From Ensifer sp. WSM1721 (GTDB taxonomy: Bacteria > Pseudomonadota > Alphaproteobacteria > Rhizobiales > Rhizobiaceae), in the NCBI RefSeq assembly GCF_000513895.2, contig NZ_CP165782.1, forward strand, positions 1,798,001 to 1,862,000: a stretch of 64,000 nt of DNA, given 5' to 3'. The position numbers and the translations under genes are program-made. Under the pieces are notes generated by a model. That model made no database searches, had not been told where the DNA came from, and worked only from the letters and a program-made list of their open reading frames with translations. Within the stretch, counting starts at the first letter, position 1; every line of letters begins with the position of its first letter. Shown here one piece after another: positions 17,290 to 26,800 of this stretch.

Positions 17290-18273
17290 CTACAGAACCA
17301 GGAACACCAGCGCCAGAGCGGCAAAGGCAAGGGTCATCACCGAACAGGCGGCGTAGAAAACGGAGACGGCGGCATCTATATCGTCGACGGTTGCGACCGC
17401 GCGGCCTGAACCATGGATCATCGGCTCGTCCACCGCCACGCCGCCATAGACCCTGGGCCCTGCAAGCTGAAGATCGAGCGCCCCTGCCATCGCAGCCTCG
17501 GGCCAGCCGGAATTGGGCGAGCGATGGAAGTGATGGTCGCGTCGCGCCACGTCAATTGCGGCCCGCGCCTCTTCGACGCCCCGCTTGAAATAGGCGCCCG
17601 CGGCAATGAGGAAGACGGAAAGCCGAGCAGCCGGCAAGTTGGCGATATCGTCCAGCCGGGCCGAAGCCCAACCGAAATGGAGATATTTCGGGCTCTTGTG
17701 GCCGATCATCGAATCGGCCGTGTTCAGCATCTTGTAGGCGAGCAATCCGGGAAGCCCGCCGAGCGCATACCAGAAGGCCGGCGCAACGACCCCGTCGGAA
17801 AAGTTCTCGGCAAGGCTTTCGATCGCCGCGCGGCAGACGGCGGGCTCGTCGAGCGTCTTCGGATCGCGGCCGACGATCATGGACACCGCTTCGCGACCGC
17901 CGGGAAGCCCATCGCGGCGCAGGCTGGCGGCAACCAGGATCACGTGTTCGGCGAGGCTCTTCTGCGCAAGGAACACCGCAACAGTGATCGCCTCGAGGAC
18001 AAAACCGAGGGAACCGAGAACGTCGAACAGCCGGTTGAGCACCACTCCGACGGCCATGCTGACCGCGATCAGGATCAGGATGGCTGCGAGCCCCCGCATC
18101 TTCCGCCAGCCGTCGCTGACCTTACCGCGGTTAAGCGCCCCGTCGAAGAAGCCGATCGCCTTTCCGAAAAACACCACCGGATGCGTCAGGCGCGACCAGA
18201 GCCAATCCGGGTCGCCGACGAGACGGTCGATCAAAAGGGCGGCCACGAGGATGAAGAAAATTTCGGCCGACAC
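17290..18273 (-). CDS. cobD: Adenosylcobinamide-phosphate synthase CobD/CbiB
   Basis: 327-residue membrane protein that joins the aminopropanol side chain to adenosylcobyric acid. It starts with a hydrophobic segment (FFILVAALLIDRLVGDPDWL) and the family block LWSRLTHPVVFFGKAIG; other blocks are ADSMIGHKSPKYLHFGWASA and ARLDDIANLPAARLS. GTG 18273 directly follows the cobC stop, with AGGAG 6 bp upstream, so translation is coupled. It is the last gene of the cobE-A-B-C-D operon. Confidence 0.95.
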   Translation of the reverse strand: MSAEIFFILVAALLIDRLVGDPDWLWSRLTHPVVFFGKAIGFFDGALNRGKVSDGWRKMRGLAAILILIAVSMAVGVVLNRLFDVLGSLGFVLEAITVAVFLAQKSLAEHVILVAASLRRDGLPGGREAVSMIVGRDPKTLDEPAVCRAAIESLAENFSDGVVAPAFWYALGGLPGLLAYKMLNTADSMIGHKSPKYLHFGWASARLDDIANLPAARLSVFLIAAGAYFKRGVEEARAAIDVARRDHHFHRSPNSGWPEAAMAGALDLQLAGPRVYGGVAVDEPMIHGSGRAVATVDDIDAAVSVFYAACSVMTLAFAALALVFLVL

Positions 18274-19281
18274 TTAGACTCCTGCCCTGTTCAAGGCTTC
18301 CGCAAGGCGACGATCGCCGTTTACATCCGCCGAGAGGCCGATGCGTAGCCAGCGCGGGTTGTAATCGAACTTGCGCGTCAGGATGTGCGCTTCGCAAAGC
18401 GCCGCATGCAGATCGTTTGCCCGCTCATGCTCGACGAGCGCGAAGAGCCCCGTGCCGCCGGCGACTTGGAGCCCCGCCTTTCGCAGAACCGCATCGAGCG
18501 CGGCCCTGCGTTCAAGGATACGGCCCTTGATCTGGCTCGTATCGCTCTCCATCAGTTTCGCGGAAACGGCGAGTGCCGGGCCGGAAACCGCCCAGGGGCC
18601 AAGGCGCTCCCGGAGAACCTCCAGGATCACTTCGGCTGCGACGACGAAGCCCAGCCGCAGGCCGGCCAGGCCGAAGAACTTGCCGAAGGAGCGAAAAACG
18701 ACGAGGTTGTCGTGGGCGCCCACATGCGGTGCAACGCTCGCCTCCGGCTCGAGATCGCCGAAGGCTTCGTCGACGACGACAAGGCCGCCATGGGCCCTCA
18801 TTGCTTCCGCCATGGCGAGAATCGCCTGCGGCGGGAAAAGCCTCCCGGTCGGATTGTTGGGATTGACGATCACGGCGAGGCCGTACCGGTCGGCAAGATC
18901 TTCGGCGCCCTCGATGAAATCCAGGGCGAAGCCGGCCGCCGTCAGCACACGAGCATATTCGCCATAAGTCGGCGCGAATATGGCGGCACGTTTCCCCACA
19001 TCCGCAAGGTGGGGCAGCAGTTGAATGACCGCCTGCGTGCCGGGTACCGGCAGTGGCAACACGCCACCTGCTAGGTAGTAGCGGCTTGCCGCCGCGCGCG
19101 CCGCATCCTCGATATGCCGGTCCGGCAGCCGTTGCCAGACGCGCGCTTCGATCTCGGGAAGCGCAGCCGGGCACGGGTTGATGCCGGTCGAAAGGTCGAG
19201 CCAGTCGCCGGGCGCGCCGCCGAAGCGAGCCGCAGCCTCCGTGATTGCGCCACCGTGAATGATCGGAGCGGTCATGGTCAT
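18274..19281 (-). CDS. cobC: Threonine-phosphate decarboxylase-like aminotransferase CobC
   Basis: 335-residue PLP enzyme of aminotransferase class I/II, involved in supplying the aminopropanol arm of cobalamin. Visible blocks are LDLSTGINPCPAALPEIE, VNPNNPTGRLFPP and the PLP-lysine segment FRSFGKFFGLAGLRLGF. ATG 19281 overlaps the cobB stop as ATGA. A frame extending about 107 codons upstream is the overlap with cobB and is not coding. Confidence 0.93.
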   Translation of the reverse strand: MTMTAPIIHGGAITEAAARFGGAPGDWLDLSTGINPCPAALPEIEARVWQRLPDRHIEDAARAAASRYYLAGGVLPLPVPGTQAVIQLLPHLADVGKRAAIFAPTYGEYARVLTAAGFALDFIEGAEDLADRYGLAVIVNPNNPTGRLFPPQAILAMAEAMRAHGGLVVVDEAFGDLEPEASVAPHVGAHDNLVVFRSFGKFFGLAGLRLGFVVAAEVILEVLRERLGPWAVSGPALAVSAKLMESDTSQIKGRILERRAALDAVLRKAGLQVAGGTGLFALVEHERANDLHAALCEAHILTRKFDYNPRWLRIGLSADVNGDRRLAEALNRAGV

Positions 19282-20573
19282 TCCGAACGATCGATCAGAT
19301 GCATGAAGGAACCGGCGACGTTGCCCCGGCGAAGACCTGCGCGGCCAAGCTCGAGACCCGCGGCGTCCTTGACCGCGAAGAGCTGCTCGGCCGCCCCCTT
19401 CGAAACGATGGTCGAATAGTGGAATTCGTGCGCGGTCATCGGTCCATCGAAAAATGTGTTGTCGAGCGGCGCCACGCGCCGATAGCCGAGGTGCCGCTTG
19501 CGCTCTGCAAAACTGGTGACGAGCGGCAAGAGACCAAGCATCTCGTAACGCCTGCCGTCGGCCGCGACAAGCCCCTCGCCCAGCGTCATGTAGCCGCCGC
19601 ACTCCCCGAAGATCCGAGTACCCTGCTCGGCCGCACGCCGCATTGCCGAGCGAAAATGCAAGGCACCTGCAAGCCGCTCGGCATGCAATTCCGGATAGCC
19701 GCCGGGAAGATAGACCGCATCGGCGCCCGCATCGGGCGCTTCGTCGTCAAGCGGCGAAAAGAACGAGAGTTCGGCCCCCTGCGCACGCCAGCCGGACAGA
19801 AGATGCTCGTAGCAAAAGGCGAAGGCGACGTCCCAGGCGATAGCCATCCGCTGGCCGAGCGGCTTCAGCGCCTTGGCGCCGGACGTCCTTCGCGGCGTCA
19901 AGGGCATCGCCGCCGCGAGGATCGCCTCGAGATCGCAACCGGACGCAACGCGCATAGCCGCATTGTCAATGAAGGATTCGAGCGCACCGTGTTCGCCTGC
20001 CTGGACGAGCCCCAGATGCCGTTCCGGCAGCTTCAATGCGCTATCCTGATAGAGCACCCCGAAGATCGTGACGTCGACACGCCGAAGCGCGTCGCGGAGC
20101 ATCGCCTCGTGCCGGTCGCTGCCGACCCTGTTGAGGATAACGCCTGCGATCCGGACATCGGTGCGATGATCGGCATAACCACGGACCAGTGCCGCGACCG
20201 AATGGGAGAGGCGGGCGCAATCGACGACGAGGATCACGGCCAGCCCAAGTGTCGCGGCAAGATCCGCCGGCGACCCCGTGCCGTCGGCGGCACCGTCGAA
20301 GAGCCCCATCATCGCCTCCACGACGAGCGTGGAGCCGTCTTCGGTAGCGGCCGCCGCATTGGCGAGGAGCAGATCTCCCCGCATCGCCCAGGGATCGTAG
20401 TTGAAGCAAGGCCTGCCGCTTGCCGCCGCGTGAAAGGCCGGGTCGATATAGTCCGGCCCCGCCTTGCCGGGTGCTATGGATAACCCCCGCTGTTTCAGCG
20501 CCCGCATCAGGCCGAGCGCGACCGTCGTCTTGCCCGAGCCGGAGCTCGGCGCAGCAATCATGATGCCGCTCAT
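19278..20573 (-). CDS. cobB: Hydrogenobyrinic acid a,c-diamide synthase CobB
   Basis: 431 residues. It uses glutamine and ATP to amidate the a and c side chains of hydrogenobyrinic acid. An N-terminal P-loop synthetase domain (IAAPSSGSGKTTVALGLMRA) is followed by a C-terminal class I glutaminase-like domain with catalytic Cys in RIFGECGGYMTLGEGL and the end block HEFHYS. ATG 20573 overlaps the cobA stop (ATGA), which rules out longer starts. Confidence 0.95.
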   Translation of the reverse strand: MSGIMIAAPSSGSGKTTVALGLMRALKQRGLSIAPGKAGPDYIDPAFHAAASGRPCFNYDPWAMRGDLLLANAAAATEDGSTLVVEAMMGLFDGAADGTGSPADLAATLGLAVILVVDCARLSHSVAALVRGYADHRTDVRIAGVILNRVGSDRHEAMLRDALRRVDVTIFGVLYQDSALKLPERHLGLVQAGEHGALESFIDNAAMRVASGCDLEAILAAAMPLTPRRTSGAKALKPLGQRMAIAWDVAFAFCYEHLLSGWRAQGAELSFFSPLDDEAPDAGADAVYLPGGYPELHAERLAGALHFRSAMRRAAEQGTRIFGECGGYMTLGEGLVAADGRRYEMLGLLPLVTSFAERKRHLGYRRVAPLDNTFFDGPMTAHEFHYSTIVSKGAAEQLFAVKDAAGLELGRAGLRRGNVAGSFMHLIDRSE

Positions 20574-21412
20574 GCCGGGTTCCGAAGGATGCGGCTCGAA
20601 AACGGGTCGGCCGCCAGTGCGCGACCATTGAGCGCGCCGAGCCAATCGAGTGACGGGCGCAGCCGGACGACCTCGCCGACGACGACGATCGCCGGCGGCT
20701 CGAGGCCGGAGGCCGCGACATCCGCTTCCGCGCGCGACAGCGTGGTCTCGAGCACCACCTGCTCCGGCGTTGCGGCGTTGCAGACGAAGGCGACCGGCTC
20801 CTCCGGCGATCGGCCGGCGCCGATGAGATTCGCCGAAATCTGGCCGATATGCTTCATCGCCATATACATGACGATCACTGGCGAGCCCTTGGCGATGCCC
20901 TCCCAATTGATCCGGTCCGGCACGACGCCGGACGAATCGTGACCGGTCAGGAAGGTGACTGCATGATTGACCTCGCGATGCGTCACGGGGATACCGGCAT
21001 AGGCGAGCCCACCAATGCCCGCGGTGATGCCCGGCACGATTCGGAACGGAACGCCATGCTCGACAAGCGTCAGCGCTTCCTCTCCGCCGCGGCCGAAGAC
21101 GAAAGGATCGCCGCCCTTGAGGCGCAACACCCTGAGCCCGGCCCGCGCAAGCTCGACGAGCCTCAACGAAATGTCACGCTGCTTCGGCGAAGGCTTGCCG
21201 CCACGCTTTCCTGCAAATTCAAGCGTCGCGCCGGCTTTCGCTAGTTTCAGGCAGTCGCCATCGACGAGCGCGTCGTGAACGATCACGTCCGCCTGGCGCA
21301 GCGCATTGGCCGCATGCAGGGTCAAGAGACCTGGGTCGCCCGGGCCGGCCCCGACAAGCCAGACGGTACCCGGTTCGAGATTGGGCAGGCCGGCGAATAG
21401 GGTTTCCGTCAT
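20570..21412 (-). CDS. cobA: Uroporphyrinogen-III C-methyltransferase CobA
   Basis: 280-residue SAM-dependent enzyme that methylates C2 and C7 of uroporphyrinogen III to give precorrin-2, the entry to the corrin branch. Signatures are VWLVGAGPGDPGLLTLHA, RVLRLKGGDPFVFGRGGEE and the GITAGIGGLAYAGIPVTHR block. There is no fused CysG oxidase domain. It overlaps cobE by 4 bp (ATGA) and cobB likewise. Confidence 0.95.
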   Translation of the reverse strand: MTETLFAGLPNLEPGTVWLVGAGPGDPGLLTLHAANALRQADVIVHDALVDGDCLKLAKAGATLEFAGKRGGKPSPKQRDISLRLVELARAGLRVLRLKGGDPFVFGRGGEEALTLVEHGVPFRIVPGITAGIGGLAYAGIPVTHREVNHAVTFLTGHDSSGVVPDRINWEGIAKGSPVIVMYMAMKHIGQISANLIGAGRSPEEPVAFVCNAATPEQVVLETTLSRAEADVAASGLEPPAIVVVGEVVRLRPSLDWLGALNGRALAADPFSSRILRNPA

Positions 21413-21885
21413 CGTCTCTTACTCCCGATCGAACGAAGCATTGCACCCCCGCTTGCACCCGCGATGCCAGCGGAAACCGCGCCGGCTATCGCCGCCGTTG
21501 CGCGCGCCGAGCGGATCTTCGGCACGATCAGGACCGCATCCCGCCCAGCCCCGGCAAGCGCGGCCCCTTCCGCCACGCCATGGCAGCCGGTATGGGCGAA
21601 GACGATCTCGGATGGGCTTTGCAACCGCTCGGCTTCCGCCTCGAGCGTTGCTGCGTCAAAAAAGCGAAGCGGCACAGCAAAGTGTTGCGCAGCGGCGTGA
21701 ATGGCGGGTTCCTCCGAGCGTGTATCGAGGGAGACGATGAGAGCGAGATCGCTCCCGCAGGCGCCTGCATCCGCCAGGGCCCGTTCCGCAAGCGCGATCA
21801 CTTCTCCGGGCGGCGTGTGGCGCTCACAGCCGAGACCCAGCACGAACTTTCCAACGGTGGCGGCTGGTCCCTCGGCTGAAGGCAT
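21409..21885 (-). CDS. cobE: Cobalamin biosynthesis protein CobE (CbiG C-terminal type)
   Basis: 158 residues matching the short CbiG C-terminal domain: GLGCERHTPPGEVIALAERA near the start, SLDTRSEEPAIHAAAQHFAV in the middle and AHTGCHGVAEGAALAGAG near the end. It is required for cobalamin synthesis in aerobic-pathway organisms, but its exact reaction is unclear. ATG 21885 has AGGGAG 9-10 bp upstream. First gene of the cobE-A-B-C-D operon; all junctions overlap or abut. Confidence 0.85.
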   Translation of the reverse strand: MPSAEGPAATVGKFVLGLGCERHTPPGEVIALAERALADAGACGSDLALIVSLDTRSEEPAIHAAAQHFAVPLRFFDAATLEAEAERLQSPSEIVFAHTGCHGVAEGAALAGAGRDAVLIVPKIRSARATAAIAGAVSAGIAGASGGAMLRSIGSKRR

Positions 21886-22291
21886 ACGATGCGGCTCCCT
21901 ACAGCGGGCGGCCCTCTCGACACGCAAGCTGCAACTCTGTTGATTGCTGCACAGGGATTTCGGTTCCAAGGTCCAGCGCAGCGGTCGGCGTTCCATACGA
22001 AGCGCCGGCCGGGCAAATGCCGCACACCGGTCTGGACAGCACCGGATCAAGCCCCCGAACTGGGTCGGCCGCACCGGACGCTTTTTCAGTCCGTGTGAAC
22101 GGACGCCGTCGCATGATCTTCATTTTTATCGGAGGGCATCCGAGCGGTCAAACCGGATTGCGGCACCGCGGCGTCGTAAACAGCGCAGGCGGTGTCAATT
22201 GGTGCACCTCGAGGCAACCTGCCCTTTGCATTTCACCTCCGCCTCTGACACAAGGCGGAAGCAACTCCGCCCCTTTGCTCCCGGGACCCCC
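21886..22291. other. Divergent intergenic region cobE / TSUP gene
   Basis: About 400 bp. The minus strand was checked for a cobalamin riboswitch; the B12-box consensus seen at 29733 is absent here. No other RNA fold or gene was recognised. It presumably holds two divergent promoters. Confidence 0.5.
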
Positions 22292-23077
22292 GTGCACGAT
22301 CTCGCCTTTCACATCCTGCTCTTCCTCTTCGCCGCCGCCTTCATTGCCGGATTCATCGATTCGATGGCCGGCGGCGGTGGCATGATCACCATCCCCGCCA
22401 TGCTGATTGCCGGCATTCCGCCGCTCGAAACGCTCGGCACGAACAAGCTGCAGTCGCTGTTCGGCTCCGGTTCGGCGAGCATCGCCTATGCGCGGCACGG
22501 TCATGTGAGCCTGATGGAGCAATTGCCGATGGCGGTGACGTCGGCGCTCGGCGCCATAGTCGGCGCTCTGCTGGCAACGGTCGTTCCCGCCGACGCGCTA
22601 AAGGCCATCCTGCCCTTCCTTCTGATAGCGATCGCCATTTATTTCGGCTGCAAGCCGAACATCGGTGACGTCGAGAGACATCACCGCATTACGCGCTTCA
22701 TGTTTACCGCCACCTTCGTGCCGCTGATCGGCCTTTATGACGGGGTCTTCGGCCCCGGCACCGGTTCCTTCTTCATACTCGGCTTCGTCACGCTCGCCGG
22801 CTTCGGCATCCTGAAGGCGACAGCCCACACGAAGTTCCTGAATTTCGGCTCGAACCTCGGCGCCTTCATCGTCTTCGTTCTCCACGGCGTCGTGCTCTGG
22901 AAGGTCGGACTGATGATGGGTGCCGGCCAGTTCCTCGGAGCCCAGGTGGGCTCGCGCTATGCGATGGCGAAGGGCGCGAAGATCATCAAGCCGCTGCTGG
23001 TCATCGTCTCGATCGCTCTCGCCATCCGGCTGCTTGCGGACTCGTCGCATCCGCTGCGGCTCTGGCTCGGGATGTGA
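22292..23077 (+). CDS. TSUP (TauE/SafE) family membrane permease
   Basis: 261 residues, eight or so hydrophobic segments in two repeated halves. The family blocks are DSMAGGGGMITIPAMLIAGI near the N-terminus and GVFGPGTGSFFILGFV in the second half. TSUP proteins export sulfite, sulfonates or related anions; the substrate is unknown here. The start is taken at GTG 22292 (HDLAFHILLFLFAAAFIAGF) by family length; the ribosome site is poor and the frame is open further upstream. Lying between two cobalamin operons raises the possibility of a link to cobalt or B12, without direct evidence. Confidence 0.82.
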   Translation: MHDLAFHILLFLFAAAFIAGFIDSMAGGGGMITIPAMLIAGIPPLETLGTNKLQSLFGSGSASIAYARHGHVSLMEQLPMAVTSALGAIVGALLATVVPADALKAILPFLLIAIAIYFGCKPNIGDVERHHRITRFMFTATFVPLIGLYDGVFGPGTGSFFILGFVTLAGFGILKATAHTKFLNFGSNLGAFIVFVLHGVVLWKVGLMMGAGQFLGAQVGSRYAMAKGAKIIKPLLVIVSIALAIRLLADSSHPLRLWLGM

Positions 23078-23154
23078 GCCTCAAGCCGACGGGCGAAGAG
23101 GGCAATGGGCGCCGCAAAAGACAGCGGAAGGCAGCGCGACAATCAGGGTTTTGA

Positions 23155-23799
23155 TTAGAATTCGACGCCCCGCTGCGCCTTGATGCCGGAGCGGAAGGGA
23201 TGCTTCACCAATTCCATTTCGGTCACCAGATCGGCGATTTCGATCAGGTCTTCCTTGGCATTCCGGCCGGTCAGGACCACATGGGTCATGTGCGGCTTTT
23301 CTTCCTTCAGGAAGCGCACGACCTCCCCGATGTCGATGTAGTCGTAGCGAAGCGCGATATTGATCTCGTCGAGCAGCACCATCGAATTGCGCTCGTCGCG
23401 GATGAGTTCCTTCGCCTTCTCCCAGGCTTTTTCGGCCATCGCCACGTCGCGGGCGCGGTCCTGCGTTTCCCAGGTAAAGCCTTCACCGAGCGTATGGAAT
23501 TGGCAGAGATCGCCGAAATGCTTCTCGATCAGATCCCGCTCGCCGGTGTGCATAGCGCCCTTGATGAACTGCACGACTGCGCACGGCATACCGTGAGCGA
23601 TGTGGCGGAAGATCATGCCGAAGCCGGCCGTGGATTTGCCCTTGCCCTTGCCGGTATGGACGATGATCAAGCCCTTCTCGTCCGTCTTCGTCGCCATGAT
23701 CTTGTCGCGGGCGGTCTTCTTCTTCGCCATCTTCATGGCGTGACGGGCTTCGTCCTTCTCGGCGACCGGTTCCCCGGTGTTTGCGGTTTCGTCGCTCAT
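23155..23799 (-). CDS. cobO: Cob(I)yrinic acid a,c-diamide adenosyltransferase CobO
   Basis: 214 residues. It transfers adenosyl from ATP to the cobalt of cob(I)yrinic acid diamide. The P-loop is IIVHTGKGKGKSTAGFGMI, with later blocks VVQFIKGAMHTGER and VVLTGRNAKEDLIEIADLVT. The first 45 residues are a charged, Lys-rich extension. ATG 23799 has GGGAGGACGC directly before it. It follows cobN by 10 bp in the cobP-W-N-O operon. Confidence 0.95.
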   Translation of the reverse strand: MSDETANTGEPVAEKDEARHAMKMAKKKTARDKIMATKTDEKGLIIVHTGKGKGKSTAGFGMIFRHIAHGMPCAVVQFIKGAMHTGERDLIEKHFGDLCQFHTLGEGFTWETQDRARDVAMAEKAWEKAKELIRDERNSMVLLDEINIALRYDYIDIGEVVRFLKEEKPHMTHVVLTGRNAKEDLIEIADLVTEMELVKHPFRSGIKAQRGVEF

Positions 23800-23809
23800 T
23801 GCGTCCTCC

Positions 23810-26800
23810 CTATTCGTTTCCGGCGGCAAGGCGATCGTTCGCCGCCCGGCCGGTCAGGCTGCTGAGTTCAAATCGCGCCGAATTGGAGCGCGGGTTCCAG
23901 AGACCGCGGTCGATTGCTTCGACGAAGCGCTCCGACATCTCTGCAAGAGCGGCCGGGTTCTTCTCGCGCAGGAAATCGAGAACCGTTTCGTCGGCAATGA
24001 AGGCCTGGTAGGCCGCCTCGAAATGATGGTCGCGCACGGCCCCTGTCGTCGCGGCGAAGGCGAACATGTAGTCGACCGTCGCCGCGATCTCGAAGGCGCC
24101 CTTGTAGCCATGGCGCATGATGCCGGCGATCCATTTCGGATTGACCACCCGGGCGCGGACCACGCGGCCGATCTCCTCCTCGAGTGAGCGGATCACCGGC
24201 TTTTCCGGGCGAGAATGATCATTGTGATAGATCGACGGCCGCTGCCCGGTCAGATGCTCCGCCGCCGCGCTCATGCCGCCCTGAAACTGATAGTAGTCGT
24301 CGCTGTCGAGCAGATCGTGCTCACGGTTATCCTGGTTCTGGACGACGGCTTCGATCGAGCGCAGACGCTCCTCCAGGAGGCCGCGCTCGGCCCTGCCATC
24401 CTCCCCCGCGCCATAGGCGTAGCCACCCCAGGTGAGATAGGCTTCGGCGAGATCGCCGCGGCTCTCCCAACCCTTTTCGTCGATCAGTGCCTGCAGGCCC
24501 GCTCCATAGGCGCCGGGCTTCGCGCCGAAAACGCGGTAGGAGGCGCGGCGCGCCGCCTCTTTCGGCTCGACGCCCTTCTCCTCCAGACGCCGAGCTTCGG
24601 CACGCATACGCGCGGCAATCATATTGTCGGCATCATCCTCGTCGAGCGCGCCGATCGCACGGATCGCCTTGTCGAAGAGCGCGATCTGCTCGGGGAAAGC
24701 ATCGCGAAAGAAACCGGAAATGCGCAAGGTGACGTCGACGCGCGGGCGGCCGAGCACGGCAAGCGGCACGATCTCGTAGCCGGTCACGCGGCGCGAGGCC
24801 ATGTCCCAGACCGGCTTGGCGCCGACCAGCGCCAGCGCCTGGGCGATATCGTCGCCACCGGTGCGCATGTTGGACGTTCCCCAGGCGGTGAGACCAAAGG
24901 AGGACGGCCATTCGCCGTGATCTTGTAAGTACCGTCGGATGAGTAGCTCCGCGGACTTCTTGCCGAGTTCGTAGGCCGCCGGCGTCGGCACGGCGCGACT
25001 GTCGACCGAATAGAAATTACGGCCCGTCGGCAGCACGTCCGGCCGGCCACGTGTCGGTGCGCCGGAGGGACCCGGCGCGACGAAGCGGCCGTCGAGGCCG
25101 GTGAGCAGGCCTTTGATTTCGGCTTCGCCGGAGTACTGGATCGAGGGTTTTAGGTGGGCATCGATCTCGTCGAGAACAGCACGCGTGTTGGTCCAATCAT
25201 CGGGGCAGGCGATTTCGCCCGAAACAAGTTTTGCCGCCAGCAGTTCGATGCGTTCCACCGTGTCGCCGGCGGTGCGCCAGGGGGCGTCCGAGAGGTCGGC
25301 GAGGACGCCGGGCTTCGGACCGGTCCAAGGGGCGGACATGACGCAATCGAGGGGGTCGAAATGCGGTGGTTGCGGAAGCGTACCCCCCTCTGCCCTGCCG
25401 GGCATCTCCCCCACAAGGGGGGAGATTAGGAATGCGGGCGCGTCCCCCGCAACAACCGTTGAGCCTGAGACACGCCCGGAGGGTGTCTGCGGTGACGCGG
25501 GTTCCAACGCGGATGGGAAGGCAGGTCGTAGCCCCCTGCCAATCTCCCCCCTTGTGGGGGAGATGTCCGGCAGGACAGAGGGGGGTGCAGCCCCCGAGCA
25601 GCGAGAACCACACAACTCCAAATCCGCCGCGATCGCCCGCTGCAGGCTCTGATCCTTACCCTCGCCCAGGCCGCGCGGCACGCGCGCAAGCGCCACCGTA
25701 AGGTCCGTCAGCAACCGCCCCTCCGGCGCCACACCGAAGACATGCAGCCCGTCACGGATCTGCATCTCCTTCAGATCGCAAAGATAGGCATCGAGCTTTT
25801 CCAGCGCCTTGTCGTCGCTGTCGCTCTTGTCGATCCCGGCGTCATGATCGAGGCCGATGTCGCGGACGAGATCGAGGATCTGGCGGCTGAGCAGCCTGAG
25901 CCGCCGCGGGTCACCGCCCGCAGCCTCGTAGTATTCGTCGACCAGCGCCTCCAGGTCCTTGAGCGGACCGTAGGACTCGGCGCGCGTAAGCGGCGGCGTC
26001 AGATGGTCGATGATGACGGCACTCGTGCGGCGCTTCGCCTGCGTGCCCTCGCCCGGATCGTTGACAATGAACGGATAGAGATGCGGCGTCGGACCGAAGA
26101 CCGCCTCGGGATAGCAAGTCTCGGAGAGAGCCAGCGCCTTGCCCGGCAGCCATTCGAGATTGCCGTGCTTGCCCATGTGCACGATCGCGTCGGCTCCGAA
26201 GACCTCGCGCAGATAGGCATAGAAGGCGATGTAGCCGTGCGGCGGGACGAGGTCCGGCGCGTGGTAGGTTTCCTTCGGATCGATGTTGTAGCCGCGCGCC
26301 GGCTGGATGCCGACGAGCACCTCGCCGAAACGGGCGAGCGGCAGCGCAAAGGCGTCATCGAGGAAGAAGGGATCCGCCTCAGGAGCGCCCCAGCGCTCGC
26401 TCACCTCCTGCTGAACCTTATTGGGAAGACTGGCGAAGAAGTCCTTGTATTGACTCAAGGAGATCGTCTCGCGGATTTGCCGGTCGCCGCTTGCGGCATT
26501 GGTCGGGCCGGCCATCAGGAAGCGGATCAACGCGTCGCCGTCTTCCGGCAGTTCACCGACGGGATAACCTTCATTCGCCATCGCCCGCAGCACCTCGATT
26601 GTACCTGCGGGCGTGTCGAGGCCGACGCCATTGCCGACACGTCCGTCGCGGTTCGGGTAATTGGCCATGACGATGGCGACGCGGCGTGCCTCCGGCCTCG
26701 CGCGGCGCAGTCGCGCCCATTTGGCAGCAAGCCTGGCGGCAAAGCGGACGCGGTCGGCAACCGGCTCGTGGCCGATGATATTCGCCTCCACGAGCGGATC

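Noticed and set aside
21886..22291. Second cobalamin riboswitch ahead of cobE
   Set aside because: The B12 box and GCCACTG core that mark the 29.7 kb riboswitch are not present on the minus strand here.
25383..25586. CRISPR-like array in cobN
   Set aside because: Repeats are inverted, differ in spacing and number only four in the window; no cas genes nearby.
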